From assembly GCF_024611995.1 (NCBI RefSeq), contig NZ_CP102509.1, positions 7,068,001-7,132,000 of the forward strand: a stretch of DNA of 64,000 bases. Reading direction: 5' to 3'. Source of the stretch: Streptomyces sp. NBC_00162 (lineage in GTDB: Bacteria > Actinomycetota > Actinomycetes > Streptomycetales > Streptomycetaceae). The notes under the pieces were generated by a model. The model was given only the letters and a program-made list of their open reading frames with translations, was not told where the DNA came from and made no database searches. Shown here one piece after another: positions 49,591-58,216 of this stretch (the stretch's first letter is position 1; every line of letters begins with the position of its first letter). The position numbers and the translations under genes were made by a program.

Positions 49591-50787
49591 ATGCGTTCCG
49601 TCGCCGTAGTCCTCGGCACCCGGCCCGAAGCCATCAAGTTCGCGCCGGTCATCCGCGCCCTCCAGGACGACCCGCGTTTCGAGCCGGTCGTGATCTCCAC
49701 CGGCCAGCACCGCCAGATGCTCGACGAGACCCTCGACGCCTTCGGCCTCACCGCCGACGTCGACCTGAAGGTGATGGCGCCCAAGCAGACCCTCTCCCAG
49801 GTCACCTACCGGTCGCTGCGCGGCCTGGAGGACTACTTCGCCACCGCGCCCGCCGACGCGGTCCTGGTCCACGGTGACACCGCCACCACCCTCACCGGGG
49901 CCCTGGCCGGGTTCCACCAGCGGATCCCCGTCGTCCACGTCGAGGCCGGACTGCGCAGCGGCCGGCTCGGCTCTCCCTTCCCCGAGGAGGGCAACAGACG
50001 GCTCGTCGCGCAGATCGCGGCCCTGCACCTGGCCCCCACCCCCGGCAACCTGGCGAACCTGCTGCGCGAGGGCATCGACGCCGACACCGTCACCGTCACC
50101 GGCAACACCGTCATCGACGCCCTGCGCTGGGCCAGCGGCCGCGCACAGAGCTACGGCGTCCCCGCCCTCGCCGACCTCGACCAGGACCCCTGCCGGGTCG
50201 TCCTGGCCTCCGCACACCGCCGCGAGGCATGGCCGTACCTGCCGCAGATCGGGCAGGCCCTGGCCCGCATCGCCGACGAGCCCGGCGTCCGCGTCGTCGT
50301 CCCGCTGCACCGCAACCCCGTGGTCCGCGAGGCGCTCCTGCCGTACATCGGCGGCCACCCGGCCATCACCGTCGTCGACCCGCTGCCCTACCTCAGCTTC
50401 TGCAAGCTCATGGGCCGCGCCGACGTCATCGTCTCCGACAGCAGCGGCAGCCAGGAGGAGGGTCCCGCGCTCGGCAAGCCCACCCTGGTCCTCGGCGACG
50501 TCACCGAACGCTCCGAGGCCATCGTCGCCGGCACCGCCTGCCTCGTCGGAACGGGCACCGACGGCATCGTCGCCCACACCCTGGAGCTGCTGCGCGACCG
50601 GGCCGCCTACGACCGGATGGCCAACGCCGCCAACCCGTACGGAGACGGCCGGGCCACCGCGCGCACCGTCGACGCGCTCGCCCACTTCTTCGGCATGGGG
50701 CCCGCCCCCGAGCCCTTCGTCCCCGAGACCGCCGTCGACGAGCTCAGCGTGGAACTCGCCCGTACCGCCGACTTCGCCCGCACCTGA
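49591..50787 (+). CDS. wecB: Non-hydrolysing UDP-GlcNAc 2-epimerase-like protein
   Basis: This 398-residue GT-B-fold epimerase has LGTRPEAIKFAPVIRAL, GDTATT (Asp), VVHVEAGLRSG (Glu), PFPEEGNRRL (Glu), SAHRRE (His) and VSDSSGSQEEGPALGKPTLV, matching WecB active-site positions. The usual HRREN reads HRREAW and GGIQEE reads SGSQEE, so the substrate may differ from UDP-GlcNAc. ATG 49591 follows GAGGAA. It heads an operon with the AUDH-like pair and an acyltransferase, an unusual setting for WecB. Confidence 0.87.
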   Translation: MRSVAVVLGTRPEAIKFAPVIRALQDDPRFEPVVISTGQHRQMLDETLDAFGLTADVDLKVMAPKQTLSQVTYRSLRGLEDYFATAPADAVLVHGDTATTLTGALAGFHQRIPVVHVEAGLRSGRLGSPFPEEGNRRLVAQIAALHLAPTPGNLANLLREGIDADTVTVTGNTVIDALRWASGRAQSYGVPALADLDQDPCRVVLASAHRREAWPYLPQIGQALARIADEPGVRVVVPLHRNPVVREALLPYIGGHPAITVVDPLPYLSFCKLMGRADVIVSDSSGSQEEGPALGKPTLVLGDVTERSEAIVAGTACLVGTGTDGIVAHTLELLRDRAAYDRMANAANPYGDGRATARTVDALAHFFGMGPAPEPFVPETAVDELSVELARTADFART

Positions 50788-50810
50788 CCGAGACCGAGAG
50801 GAAGCACCGT

Positions 50811-51581
50811 ATGAGCGCCACCCCGTCCGCCATCGAACGCCCGCTGAACTTCAGCACCCCGTACCTGAGGGCCGACCTCGTGCGCGACGCCGTGGACTAC
50901 ACCGTCGAAGGCCGCACGATCGTGATCAACCCCGGCACCACCCCCGTGACCGTCGCCGAGGTGCCGCGCAAGACCATCCCCCCGCTCTCCTCGACGGTGC
51001 TCGCCGGCACCCGCATAGAGAAGGCCGACGCGCTGCTCCTGCTGCGCCCCGCGGCGGAGGACGCCGAGATGGCCCGCATCACGGGGGAGCCGGGCTGGCA
51101 CCACCTCGCCGACCTGCTCGGCCCCGGGGAGTTCTCCCGGGAGACCCCGCTCTACCGGAGCCCCCAGGACGAGATCAACACCGTCCTGTTCGACCCCGCC
51201 CACATCCTTGGCGAACGTGAAACCGCCCTGGACCAGCGCGAGTTCAACGTCAGGGCCAACCTGTGGTTCGCGCCGGCCGGCACCGACTGCTTCATCCACA
51301 ACACGCACGACTTCATCGAGGTCCACACCCAGGTGCACGGCCTCGGGCGCATGCAGCGGTTCCGCGACCACGACCAGGCCTCCCTCTACCAGGACGTCCT
51401 GATGAGCCCGGGTTACACCACCCCGGACCCGTTCTGCGCGACCGGCCCCCAGTGCAGCTACCACTACCCGATGCACCAGTACCGGGCCGACACCGACTGC
51501 GTCTGGCTCGCCATCGAGTACCACCCCGTACCCCGCGCCCTGCGCACCCTGCCCGTCCCGACCGTCTTGGAGAACCACTGA
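50811..51581 (+). CDS. Cupin-type protein resembling the AUDH cupin domain
   Basis: This 256-residue protein has no signal peptide. It carries histidine-rich cupin strands: FIHNTHDFIEVHTQVHGLGR and YHYPMHQYRADTDCVWLAIE. From memory, the fungal aldos-2-ulose dehydratase/isomerase (AUDH) cupin region has a closely similar layout (HNH...EIH...GxGRGGM, YPWHAW, VWVAFEF). The gene ends in a one-base overlap with the beta-propeller gene (TGATG), whose product matches the AUDH propeller. It probably binds a metal and, with its partner, dehydrates or isomerises a keto-sugar. Start ATG 50811, 23 bp after wecB. Confidence 0.65.
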   Translation: MSATPSAIERPLNFSTPYLRADLVRDAVDYTVEGRTIVINPGTTPVTVAEVPRKTIPPLSSTVLAGTRIEKADALLLLRPAAEDAEMARITGEPGWHHLADLLGPGEFSRETPLYRSPQDEINTVLFDPAHILGERETALDQREFNVRANLWFAPAGTDCFIHNTHDFIEVHTQVHGLGRMQRFRDHDQASLYQDVLMSPGYTTPDPFCATGPQCSYHYPMHQYRADTDCVWLAIEYHPVPRALRTLPVPTVLENH

Positions 51582-52843
51582 TGACCGCCACCGGCAAGGC
51601 CGCCACCAACAAGAATGGCGAGACCGCCCTGCGCGCCCCGAAGTTCACGGCCGAGGTCGTCGCCGACCAGCTCCGCGACGGCTACTGGCTGGAGGCTCCC
51701 GACATCGACGGGGACGGCAAGCCCGACCTGTTCGGCTACGGGCTGCGGCTCGGCGAGATCTACTGGTACGCCAACGACGGCGACTGGACCCGCCGGCTGA
51801 TCGCCGACCGGATCAAGATGCCCGTGGGCGCCGACTTCGCCGACGTCAGCGGCAACGGCCACCCCGACGTCATCGTCTGCTACGACCTGTACGGCCCGAT
51901 CGGCACGATCCACGACGCCAACACCGAAGGCGGCAAGATCGACTGGCTGGAGAACCCGGGCACCCCGGACAAGGACGAGTCCCGCTGGAAGCGGCACTAC
52001 GTCGGACGCGCCACCGGCATGCACCGCCTGCGCGCCGGCCACTTCACCCGCACCGACCGCCTCCAGATCATCGGCCTGCCGATCGTCGCCAAGGAAGACG
52101 TCCACGCCGTACTGCCGGTCGTGCTGTTCACACAGCCCGACGACGTGCACACGGCGGAGGAGTGGCCGATGACCGTCATCGACGACAGCCACTTCCGGAT
52201 GATCCACGGCGCCGAGAAGAAGCAGGGCCTGGTCCCCGGCTCCGACCTCGAGTCCCTGCTCCTGGCCTCCGACGAGGGCGTCACCTGGCTCTACTACGAC
52301 GAGGCCCGCCAGGAGTGGATCCGGGAGCTGATCGGCACGGGCGAGCTCACGCAGTTCGAGCAGACCGGCTTCCGCGGCAGCGGCGACCTCAACGTGGGCC
52401 GGCTCGGCGACGACCCGATGGCGTACGTCGCCGCCATCGAGCCCTTCCACGGCAACACCGTGGCCGTCTACACGAAGGCCGCTGAGGGCGAAGGCTGGAA
52501 CCGCGTGCTGCTGGACGTGTACGGCGACCCCAACGAGAACGGCGAGGGCCCCGGCCACCAGATCGTCTGCGCCGACTTCGACGGCGACGGGGACGAGGAG
52601 TTCCTCGTGGCGCTGCGCGGCCCGTGGCCCTGGCAGGGCGTCATGTACTACAAGGCGATCGACGCGGCCAACGGGGTCTGGGCCAAGTGGCGGGTGTCCG
52701 AGGAGTCCGTCGCCCGCATCGCCACGGCCGACTTCAACGGGGACGGCCGCCTGGACTTCGCCACCATCGCGTACTCCGTCCAGAACTACTACGTGGCCAA
52801 GGACGCCAAGCTCATGGTCTACCGCAACGAGATCGAGCAGTAG
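51581..52843 (+). CDS. AUDH-type seven-bladed beta-propeller (FG-GAP/VCBS-like) protein
   Basis: This 420-residue protein has FG-GAP calcium loops (DIDGDGKPDLFGY, ADVSGNGHPDVIV, ADFDGDGDEEFLV, ADFNGDGRLDFATI). Long segments resemble the fungal AUDH propeller as I recall it: DGYWLEAP, GKIDWLENPG, GMHRLRAGHFTRTDR, EPFHGNTVAVYTK. In AUDH, propeller and cupins are one protein that converts aldos-2-uloses and 1,5-anhydrofructose to pyrones. Here they are separate genes in swapped order. No signal peptide, so it is probably cytoplasmic. ATG 51581 overlaps the cupin stop. Confidence 0.75.
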   Translation: MTATGKAATNKNGETALRAPKFTAEVVADQLRDGYWLEAPDIDGDGKPDLFGYGLRLGEIYWYANDGDWTRRLIADRIKMPVGADFADVSGNGHPDVIVCYDLYGPIGTIHDANTEGGKIDWLENPGTPDKDESRWKRHYVGRATGMHRLRAGHFTRTDRLQIIGLPIVAKEDVHAVLPVVLFTQPDDVHTAEEWPMTVIDDSHFRMIHGAEKKQGLVPGSDLESLLLASDEGVTWLYYDEARQEWIRELIGTGELTQFEQTGFRGSGDLNVGRLGDDPMAYVAAIEPFHGNTVAVYTKAAEGEGWNRVLLDVYGDPNENGEGPGHQIVCADFDGDGDEEFLVALRGPWPWQGVMYYKAIDAANGVWAKWRVSEESVARIATADFNGDGRLDFATIAYSVQNYYVAKDAKLMVYRNEIEQ

Positions 52844-52886
52844 GCCCGGGTCCCGACCGGCCGGTCCCGCGAAGCCCTTCGCGCCA

Positions 52887-52923
52887 CCGGGACCGTGCAC
52901 CGCACGGCGGAGCACGGTCCCGG
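52887..52923 (+). terminator. Hairpin between the propeller and acyltransferase genes
   Basis: Perfect 12-bp arms CCGGGACCGTGC (52887-52898) and GCACGGTCCCGG (52912-52923) lie 43 bases after the propeller stop. It may terminate or attenuate transcription into the acyltransferase gene. Confidence 0.6.
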
Positions 52924-52964
52924 CGGCTGTCCCCTGACGAACCCTCTTCCGAAAGAGCGACCCT

Positions 52965-54188
52965 GTGGCCTCCTCGACGCCCTCCGAAGCCGCCAAGCGG
53001 GCGAAGCTGCCCTCACTGACCGGCCTGCGGTTCTTCGCCGCCCTCCTCGTCTTCTTCTTCCACTCCTCCCTGTCGGACTCCCCGATTCCGCCGAACGCCC
53101 CGATCAACCCCTTCGCCGACGCCTCGATCGCCGACGGCTACGCGACGGCCTTCGGCAAGGCTGGCTATCTCGGGGTCTCGTTCTTCTTCGTCCTGTCCGG
53201 CTTCGTACTGGCCTGGGCCTCGCGGCCCGGCGAGCGCGTCACCGCCTTCCTCCGCCGCCGACTGCTGAAGATCTTCCCCAACCACATCGTCGTCTTCGCC
53301 GCCGCGATGATCCTGTTCGCCGGCGCCGCGGTCACCAGCGTCGCCGACTGGCTGCCGAACCTGCTCCTGATCCACACCTGGTTCCCGCAGGCGACCGTCA
53401 ACCTGAGCGTGAACCCGCCGAGTTGGTCCCTCGGCAGCGAGCTGCTCTTCTACGTGCTCTTCCCGCTGCTGATCGTCCCGATCCGCAGGATCCGGGGCGC
53501 GGCCCTGTGGGTGTGGAGCGGCCTGATGGTCGCCGGTATGGTCGCTGTTCAGCTGGTCTCGACCTACGTCGTCCCCGACACCCCGAAGTCGGCCATCACC
53601 CCCGTCTCCGACCTGCAGTTCTGGTTCGGCTACCTGCTGCCGCTCGGCCGGGTCTTCGAGTTCGCCCTCGGCATCCTGCTCGCCCGCGTGGTCCTGGCCG
53701 GACTCTGGCCGCGGCGCGTCGGCTTCGGCGCCGCCGTGGCCCTGACCGTGCTCGGCTACGCCGTCGCGCTCGTCGCCCCGTTCCAGTACGGATTCGTCGT
53801 CGCGACGATCGTTCCCGTCGCCGCGCTCATCGGGGCCACCGCCAACGCCGACGTACAGGGCCGCACCACGTTCCTGCGCAGCCGGCCCATGGTCTGGCTC
53901 GGCGAGGTGTCCTTCGGGTTCTACCTCGTCCAGGGCGTCACGATCTTCTACCTGCGCTCGCTGCTGGGCGAGGCCACCTACAGCGTCCCCGTCGCCCTGC
54001 TGGTGATCGCCGGCTTCTTCTGTGCCTCGCTGCTGGGCGGCTGGCTCCTCTTCCGCTTCGTGGAGATGCCCGCCATGCGCCGCTTCGGCCGCAGCCGCCC
54101 CCGTCCGCAGCAGGTCCCGGACGTGGTCGCCGAACCGTACGAGAGCCAGGCCCCGGTCCCCGCCATGACCGGCGGCCGCGCCCGCTGA
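52965..54188 (+). CDS. Membrane acyltransferase, acyltransferase-3/OafA type
   Basis: This 407-residue protein has about ten membrane helices. The AT-3 signature is LTGLRFFAALLVFFFHSS, with the catalytic His in FFFHSS, followed by GVSFFFVLSGFVLAWASR and WSLGSELLFYVLFPLL. These enzymes O-acylate sugars or antibiotics on or across the membrane. GTG 52965 is used. It follows the wecB-AUDH genes on the same strand, so a sugar product may be acylated. Confidence 0.85.
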   Translation: MASSTPSEAAKRAKLPSLTGLRFFAALLVFFFHSSLSDSPIPPNAPINPFADASIADGYATAFGKAGYLGVSFFFVLSGFVLAWASRPGERVTAFLRRRLLKIFPNHIVVFAAAMILFAGAAVTSVADWLPNLLLIHTWFPQATVNLSVNPPSWSLGSELLFYVLFPLLIVPIRRIRGAALWVWSGLMVAGMVAVQLVSTYVVPDTPKSAITPVSDLQFWFGYLLPLGRVFEFALGILLARVVLAGLWPRRVGFGAAVALTVLGYAVALVAPFQYGFVVATIVPVAALIGATANADVQGRTTFLRSRPMVWLGEVSFGFYLVQGVTIFYLRSLLGEATYSVPVALLVIAGFFCASLLGGWLLFRFVEMPAMRRFGRSRPRPQQVPDVVAEPYESQAPVPAMTGGRAR

Positions 54189-54210
54189 CCCGTACGCCCT
54201 GCCGCCGCTC

Positions 54211-55134
54211 CTACCGCTCTGTGCCCCCGCCCGCGTCCGCATCCGCCGACGCGGGCTTCGGGCTGTCGTGCCCCGCACTGCCGGAACCGGCGGTCAGACT
54301 CGACAGCATGCGCAGCGCCGCGTCGGAGGGAGAGGACTCGGGGGCGCTGTAGAGCAGCATCCGGTGGTTGGTGCCGTCGGTGAGGTGCAGGTTCTCGAAG
54401 TCGAGGGTCAGCGGGCCCACGACCGGGTGGTGCAGGGTCTTCGTACCCACGGTGCAGTCCCGCACCGGGTGCTTGGACCACAGCGTCGCGAAGTCGGGGC
54501 TCTGCAGCATCAGGGACCCGATGAGCTCGGCCAGCGCGCGGTCCTCGGGATTGCGTCCGGCGACCAGGCGCAGCGCCGCCAGGGCGACACGGGCCTCGCT
54601 CTTCCAGTCCGTGTACAGCTCCCGGGTGTGCGGGTCGAGGAACAGCATCCGCGTGAGGTTGGGGCGTACGGCAGGGTCGTCGGGGCTCGCGAAGCCGAGG
54701 TGCCCGGCGAGCAGGGCGTGGCCCAGCGGGTTCCAGGCGAGCACGTTGTTGCGGCCGTCCAGAACGACGGCGGGGACCTGCGGCATCGCGCCGATCAGCC
54801 GGCGCGTGGCGTCCCGGGCGTACTCGGGACGGGGCGACGGGGACCGCTTGGCACGCGGCGGCCGCGCGAGGTTGAGCAGATGGGCGTGCTCGTCCGGGGT
54901 CAGACGCAGGGCGCGGGCCAGGGCGTCGAGGACGCTGTCCGAGGCGTTCGTGCTCTGTCCCTGCTCCAGATGCGTGTAGTACGTGATGCTCACGCCGGCC
55001 AGCAGGGCGAGCTCCTCGCGCCGCAGCCCGGGCACGCGCCGGCGGGTGCCGTGGGAGGGGAGCCCGACGTCCTCGGGCTGGAGCTGGGCTCGACGGGTGC
55101 GAAGGAATTCGCCCAGGGCAGTGGGTGTGTCCAT
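54211..55134 (-). CDS. XRE-type regulator with MmyB-like ligand domain
   Basis: This 307-residue regulator has an N-terminal helix-turn-helix at about 8-80 (RREELALLAGVSITYYTHLE is the diagnostic run). An MmyB-type PAS-like ligand-binding domain follows at about 105-275 (VVLDGRNNVLAWNPLGHALL, VGPLTLDFENLHL). Such proteins often repress an adjacent reductase or exporter. It is divergent from MFS copy 2 across 166 bp, so it probably controls that exporter. It converges with the acyltransferase gene. Confidence 0.86.
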   Translation of the reverse strand: MDTPTALGEFLRTRRAQLQPEDVGLPSHGTRRRVPGLRREELALLAGVSITYYTHLEQGQSTNASDSVLDALARALRLTPDEHAHLLNLARPPRAKRSPSPRPEYARDATRRLIGAMPQVPAVVLDGRNNVLAWNPLGHALLAGHLGFASPDDPAVRPNLTRMLFLDPHTRELYTDWKSEARVALAALRLVAGRNPEDRALAELIGSLMLQSPDFATLWSKHPVRDCTVGTKTLHHPVVGPLTLDFENLHLTDGTNHRMLLYSAPESSPSDAALRMLSSLTAGSGSAGHDSPKPASADADAGGGTER

Positions 55135-55300
55135 GCGTTCCAGTGTGCCGGGGGAGGGCCCGGAACGCTGCCCGTGAAGGTGGCCCTGGCAGTGCTAGCC
55201 TGCCCGGCGCCAGCACAACCAGGGGGCTGGGTAACCCCTTCCGACCGGTCCAGAGTCGATCCCGCAACACCTTGTTGCGTGATCGAGAGGATGTGTCGCG

Positions 55301-56722
55301 ATGTCGGTTGTCGAGGGTGCGCGTGCTGATGCGGGTACGGGGGTGGCGGAGGGGCCCCTCCGTCTGGACGGGCGTCTGAAGCTCGTGCTGGTGGTGCTGC
55401 TGGTGGCGCAGTTCATGCTGGCGGTTGATTTCTCGATTCTGAACGTGGCGTTGCCGGTGATCGGTGACGGGCTCGGTTTCTCGTTGTCCAATCTGCAGTG
55501 GATCGCGACGTCGTTCGCGCTGTGTGCGGCGGGTTTCACGCTGTTGTTCGGGCGGGTCGCGGACCTGTTCGGCCGGCGCCGGCTGTTCCTGGTGGGTCTG
55601 GCCGTCCTGGGCCTGTCCTCACTGGCGGGTGGGCTCGCGACCAGCCCTGAAATGCTGCTGGTCGCCCGGGTGTTCCAGGGTCTGGCGACGGCCGCGGTCA
55701 CCCCGGCGGGTCTGTCACTCCTGACGACCTCTTTCCCCGAGGGGCCGTTGCGTCAGAAGGCGCTGGGTCTCAACGGGGCGCTGATGTCGGCGGGATTCAC
55801 CACCGGAGCCATCCTGGGTGGTGTCCTGACGGATCTGCTGTCGTGGCGGTGGGCGTTCTTCATCAACGTCCCGGTTGCGCTCGCGGTGCTGCTGATCGCT
55901 CCTGCGGTGATCAAGGAGTCTCGTCCGTCGGTGCGTCCGAAGCTGGATCTGCCGGGTGCCACGGCGGTGACGCTGGGTCTGCTCGCGTTGATCTACGGTC
56001 TGACGCAGGCGGGTGAGCACGGCTGGGGTTCGGGTTCGGCCCTGGGCTGGCTCGGTGCCGGTGTGGTCCTGCTGATCGCCTTCTACGCCGTCGAATCGAA
56101 GACCGCCGAGCCCCTCGTACCCGTCAGCGTGCTGAAGAAGAAGACGGTGGCCTGGGGCAATATCGCGGGTCTGATCGCGTTCCTGACGGAGACCAGTCTC
56201 GTCTTCCTGATGACGCTCTACCTTCAGGAGGTGCTGGACTTCTCGCCGTTGGCGGCGGGTCTGTCGTTCGGTGTGCTGGGTATCGGCACGGTGATCGGTG
56301 GATCGATCGCTCCTCGGGTGATCGCGGCGACGAATACGCGGACCACGCTGGTGGCGGGTGGTGTGCTGCAGGCGGTCGCGACGCTGAGTCTGATCGCACT
56401 CGGTGAGACCTCGTCGAGCATGTGGCTGCTGCTGATGGCCACGTTCGCTGGTGGTGTGGGGAACATGCTGGTGATCGTCGGGTTCATGGTGACGGCGACG
56501 ACCGGTCTGCCGGATCACGAGCAGGGCATGGCGACGGGTCTGGCGACGATGACGCAGCAGATCGGTATCACGATGGGCACGCCGGTCATGTCGGCGATCG
56601 TCGCGGCGAACACCGACATCCACGAGGGGATCACGACCGCGGTCATCGTGAACACCGCGATCGTCCTGGTCGGCATCCTCACCACCGTCCTCTTCCTCCG
56701 CACCAAGCAGCCCGGCAACTAA
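55301..56722 (+). CDS. DHA2-family MFS exporter, copy 2
   Basis: This 473-residue 14-TM drug exporter is almost identical to the protein encoded at 43997-45442. It differs mainly in the N-terminal linker (RADAGTGVAEGPLR), in a patch near residues 245-285 and at the C-terminus (TKQPGN). ATG 55301 has GAGAGGA about nine bases upstream. It lies beside an MmyB-type regulator, whereas copy 1 follows a StrR-like gene. The two copies are therefore probably under different control. Confidence 0.88.
   Translation: MSVVEGARADAGTGVAEGPLRLDGRLKLVLVVLLVAQFMLAVDFSILNVALPVIGDGLGFSLSNLQWIATSFALCAAGFTLLFGRVADLFGRRRLFLVGLAVLGLSSLAGGLATSPEMLLVARVFQGLATAAVTPAGLSLLTTSFPEGPLRQKALGLNGALMSAGFTTGAILGGVLTDLLSWRWAFFINVPVALAVLLIAPAVIKESRPSVRPKLDLPGATAVTLGLLALIYGLTQAGEHGWGSGSALGWLGAGVVLLIAFYAVESKTAEPLVPVSVLKKKTVAWGNIAGLIAFLTETSLVFLMTLYLQEVLDFSPLAAGLSFGVLGIGTVIGGSIAPRVIAATNTRTTLVAGGVLQAVATLSLIALGETSSSMWLLLMATFAGGVGNMLVIVGFMVTATTGLPDHEQGMATGLATMTQQIGITMGTPVMSAIVAANTDIHEGITTAVIVNTAIVLVGILTTVLFLRTKQPGN
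55403..56700 (+). repeat. 1.3-kb direct repeat, copy 2
   Basis: It is nearly identical to 44108-45405. The block 56025-56155 has typical high-GC3 Streptomyces codons, whereas the flanks share the T/G-ending codons of copy 1. Direct orientation makes loss or amplification of the 11.3 kb between copies possible. Confidence 0.85.
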
Positions 56723-56794
56723 GGCAACTCCGCCTTGTGACAGCCCTGCCGCGGCGGCGAACGTTGGCCCCAGGCACGGAGGGAAGGAACCCCG

Positions 56795-57670
56795 ATGGCA
56801 ACACCCACCCACTCGGCCGCCGGAAAGAACCGTGTCGCGGTCCGCTGGGAGCAGGTCCGCATCCCCTCCCCGTCCGGCCCGGTCCCCGCCAGGGTGTACC
56901 GGCCGGGGGCATCGGCACCGCACGGCTGGCTGGTGTGGGCCCACGGCGGCAGCTGGCGCGCCGGATCCGCTCAGGACTGGCACGGCGCGACCGCCGAACT
57001 CGCCCGGTTCTCCGGCTTCGGCGTCGTGAGCGTGGACTACCGGCTCGCCCCCGACGTACGGCACCCGGCCATGGTCGAGGACATCCTGTCCGCCCTCGAC
57101 TGGGCCCGGGAACAGGCCGGGGGAGCGGTTCCCGTCGCCGTCGGCGGAGACAGCGCGGGAGCCACCCTGGCCGCCTGCGCCGCACTCGCCTGCCGCGACC
57201 GCGCCCTTCCCCTGGCGGCCCAGGTGCTCGCGTATCCGCCGCTGGACCCCGGCTGCACCGCGGCCTCGTACCACCGCTTCCCCGACATGTTCCCCACCGC
57301 GTCCTACCTGACCTCGGCCTGGCGGGCCTACCGGGCGCCCGGCCGGCCGTGCGCCGCCGACGGCACCCGCCTCTACAGCACCCCCTTCGAGGCGACCGAA
57401 CTACGAGGCCTCGCCCCGGCCGTCCTGGCCACGGGCGATCTCGACCCCGTCGGTGACGACGTGCACCGCTACGCCCGCCTCCTGCGCGCGGCCGGGGTGG
57501 AGGTCGCTCTGCGCGAGTTCCGCCAGACCGGTCACGGAGCCTTCCTGCAACCCGCCCGAGGCCCGGCCGGGCCGGGCGTGCACAGCCCCGTGACCCTGCG
57601 CGGCTGGCTCGGACTGGCCCTGCACCTGCTCACGACCGAACGCCCCGACGAACCCACGGAGTCAGCATGA
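56795..57670 (+). CDS. Alpha/beta hydrolase, hormone-sensitive-lipase type
   Basis: This 291-residue esterase has the oxyanion motif HGGSW (in place of HGGG), nucleophile GDSAG, Asp in ATGDLDPVGDD and His in TGHGAF. No signal peptide was seen. It hydrolyses an ester or lactone, or acts as a tailoring enzyme. ATG 56795 is used. It overlaps the next gene by ATGA. Confidence 0.85.
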   Translation: MATPTHSAAGKNRVAVRWEQVRIPSPSGPVPARVYRPGASAPHGWLVWAHGGSWRAGSAQDWHGATAELARFSGFGVVSVDYRLAPDVRHPAMVEDILSALDWAREQAGGAVPVAVGGDSAGATLAACAALACRDRALPLAAQVLAYPPLDPGCTAASYHRFPDMFPTASYLTSAWRAYRAPGRPCAADGTRLYSTPFEATELRGLAPAVLATGDLDPVGDDVHRYARLLRAAGVEVALREFRQTGHGAFLQPARGPAGPGVHSPVTLRGWLGLALHLLTTERPDEPTESA

Positions 57671-58203
57671 CCGCCACCGGCCACCACACCTCCCAGGTCC
57701 CCAACCTCGACGCCCTGCTGAGGCACTTCGCCGATCTGCGCGACGGCCGCCACGGCGACGCCGTCTCCCGACCGGGAAAGGAGGAGCACTTCCGAACCGC
57801 CGCGCGCCTCCTGGACCCGTACGCCCGCCAGGCCCTGAGCGAGCTGAACGACGAACTCCTCCTCGGCCAGGGCGTGGTGGACGCCACCGGAGTCGAGCGC
57901 GCCGAAGACGGGAGCCTCTTCCACGCCTGGACCCTGTGGTGGGACGAGCAGTCGGCCGCCGACATCCCGCCGGTCACCCTGTACGCGCACTACGGCGCCT
58001 CCTTCCACCACCCGCACCTGCGCGGGGCGACCGTCTCCGAGTGGCCGCTGAACGTCTTCGACGACGCCCAGGCCGCCGCCGAACTGCCCACGCTGCGCGC
58101 CATCGCCGCCGCCGACCTGCACAACCTGGTCTTCGAACGGGACTTCAGGATCGTTCCCGCGACCATGGCCGGCGCCTCCGGCATCCCGGCCCACCAGCAC
58201 TGA
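57667..58203 (+). CDS. Protein of unknown function
   Basis: This 178-residue soluble protein starts inside the hydrolase stop (ATGA), so it is translationally coupled. It contains TLYAHYGASFHHPHLRG, rich in histidine and aromatic residues, and GTP- or cofactor-binding motifs are absent. I do not recognise the family. The LLM oxidoreductase starts 13 bp later. Co-transcription suggests a partner or tailoring role in the same pathway. Confidence 0.65.
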   Translation: MTATGHHTSQVPNLDALLRHFADLRDGRHGDAVSRPGKEEHFRTAARLLDPYARQALSELNDELLLGQGVVDATGVERAEDGSLFHAWTLWWDEQSAADIPPVTLYAHYGASFHHPHLRGATVSEWPLNVFDDAQAAAELPTLRAIAAADLHNLVFERDFRIVPATMAGASGIPAHQH

Positions 58204-58216
58204 AAGGCCACGCACC

